The notes below the pieces were generated by a model. It saw only the letters and a list, made by a program, of their open reading frames with translations, ran no database searches and was not told where the DNA came from. The position numbers and the translations under genes were made by a program. Below are positions 63,667 to 64,000 of a stretch of DNA of 64,000 nucleotides, piece after piece. Source of the stretch: Rhodohalobacter sp. 614A. GTDB lineage: Bacteria > Bacteroidota > Rhodothermia > Balneolales > Balneolaceae. Positions within the stretch are counted from its first letter, which is position 1; every line of letters starts with the position of its first letter. The stretch lies in assembly GCF_021462415.1 (NCBI RefSeq), contig NZ_JAKEDS010000003.1:1-64000 (forward strand), given 5' to 3'.

Positions 63667-63847
63667 AATAAAGAATAAATCGAGTGGTCTAAAACAGTGA
63701 GTAAAACCATCCATTAAAAAAATAAGCGGTCCGTGATTCGGAACATCTTCTCATCGTCGAATTTTGATATCTGTATGATTATGCAAACATACTTCGCCCG
63801 CAATACTCGGGCCCGGCTTTCTGGCTTTTAACTCTCGATTCCTTATT

Positions 63848-63926
63848 TAACAAATCCACATACATTTGAGTGTAACTTATGCGCAATGTCGTTATGTGGC
63901 AATTGCTCTAACTGATTAATTTGTTA
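63848..63926. repeat. Nested inverted repeat between the T9SS gene and the next ORF
   Basis: TAACAAAT (63848-63855) pairs with ATTTGTTA (63919-63926), and directly inside CCACATA (63856-63862) pairs with TATGTGG (63893-63899). The left arms are contiguous (15 nt) while the right arms are split by 19 nt, an asymmetry seen in recombination sites. The outer right arm overlaps the next ATG. The rest of 63667-63925 has a small GCCCG/CGGGC hairpin near 63808 and nothing else recognised. Confidence 0.55.
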
Positions 63927-64000
63927 TGAGAAAACAATACTATTTTCGTCCATCTCAAAATGGATTCTATGCTTGGGATGTAGATCGACTCATAAACTTG
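63926..64000 (+). CDS. 5' end of an unrecognised protein (runs off the window)
   Basis: ATG 63926 opens 25 codons to the window edge: MRKQYYFRPSQNGFYAWDVD RLINL. The compact basic/aromatic start looks like a real coding sequence. No family can be assigned from 25 residues. No strong Shine-Dalgarno, and the start codon lies within an inverted-repeat arm. Confidence 0.55.
   Translation, partial: MRKQYYFRPSQNGFYAWDVDRLINL

Overview
The window looks like chromosome from a Bacteroidota-like Gram-negative of the Balneolota/Rhodothermia type. The evidence is a large secreted protein ending in a type IX secretion (T9SS) C-terminal domain (60253-63666), a PID-CTERM-like sorting tail at the left edge, many short-signal lipoproteins, few strong Shine-Dalgarno sequences, and a TAnnTTTG promoter element at 32783. 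Gene families match that clade: PPK2, DUF389, SDR and TIM-barrel epimerases, an ECF sigma/Ser-Thr kinase pair, and HisKA and HisKA_2 kinases. No species is named because nothing here fixes one.

Layout. 0-3.7 kb: end of a PID-CTERM protein, tRNA-Leu(CAA), a glycosyltransferase and an Ig-domain lipoprotein. 3.8-12.5 kb: CoA-transferase, a degenerate P-loop protein, a small metallopeptidase, a DEAD-box helicase-plsC pair, FKBP isomerase, queG and a DUF389 protein. 12.5-18.2 kb: a possible structured RNA, then SDR, queD-queE, pyrophosphatase, prfA and purK. 18.2-22.4 kb: a carbohydrate group (six-hairpin glycosidase-like protein, Tat-exported TIM-barrel epimerase, DUF1080 hydrolase). 22.4-32.7 kb: small hypotheticals, an orphan hybrid-PAS kinase, a complete OMF-MFP-RND efflux operon and a GH43-like enzyme. 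32.8-35.7 kb: an operon of small membrane proteins with a winged-helix regulator and two copies of a candidate operator. 35.7-39.7 kb: a K+ transporter flanked by an intergenic repeat, and the aguA/aguB agmatine-to-putrescine pair.

39.7-41.55 kb is an AT-rich accessory island. It carries two unrecognised proteins and ends in an integron attC-like imperfect hairpin that overlaps the last stop codon. A fossil vanY 3' end follows at once; an intact related copy lies 5.5 kb away. 41.6-49 kb: TPR Ser/Thr kinase with its ECF sigma factor, divergent from a TIG lipoprotein and a PorT-like barrel, then VanY and an SH3 lipoprotein. 49-54 kb: tandem PPK2 kinases, a small membrane protein and a HisKA_2 sensor. 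54-60 kb: DoxX, HxlR, SDR and AraC genes, a second Tat TIM-barrel protein, RsgA and a PAP2 phosphatase. 60-64 kb: the T9SS cargo protein, a nested inverted repeat and the start of one more gene.

Working together: queD/queE make the 7-deazaguanine precursor of tRNA queuosine and queG performs the last step. The helicase and plsC are probably co-translated. AguA and AguB act consecutively in putrescine synthesis. The DUF1080 and TIM-barrel proteins fit sugar (possibly 3-keto-glycoside) processing in the periplasm. The strongest leads are the attC-like cassette with the vanY relic, the repeated palindromic operator of the winged-helix operon, and the structured element at 12.75-12.87 kb.
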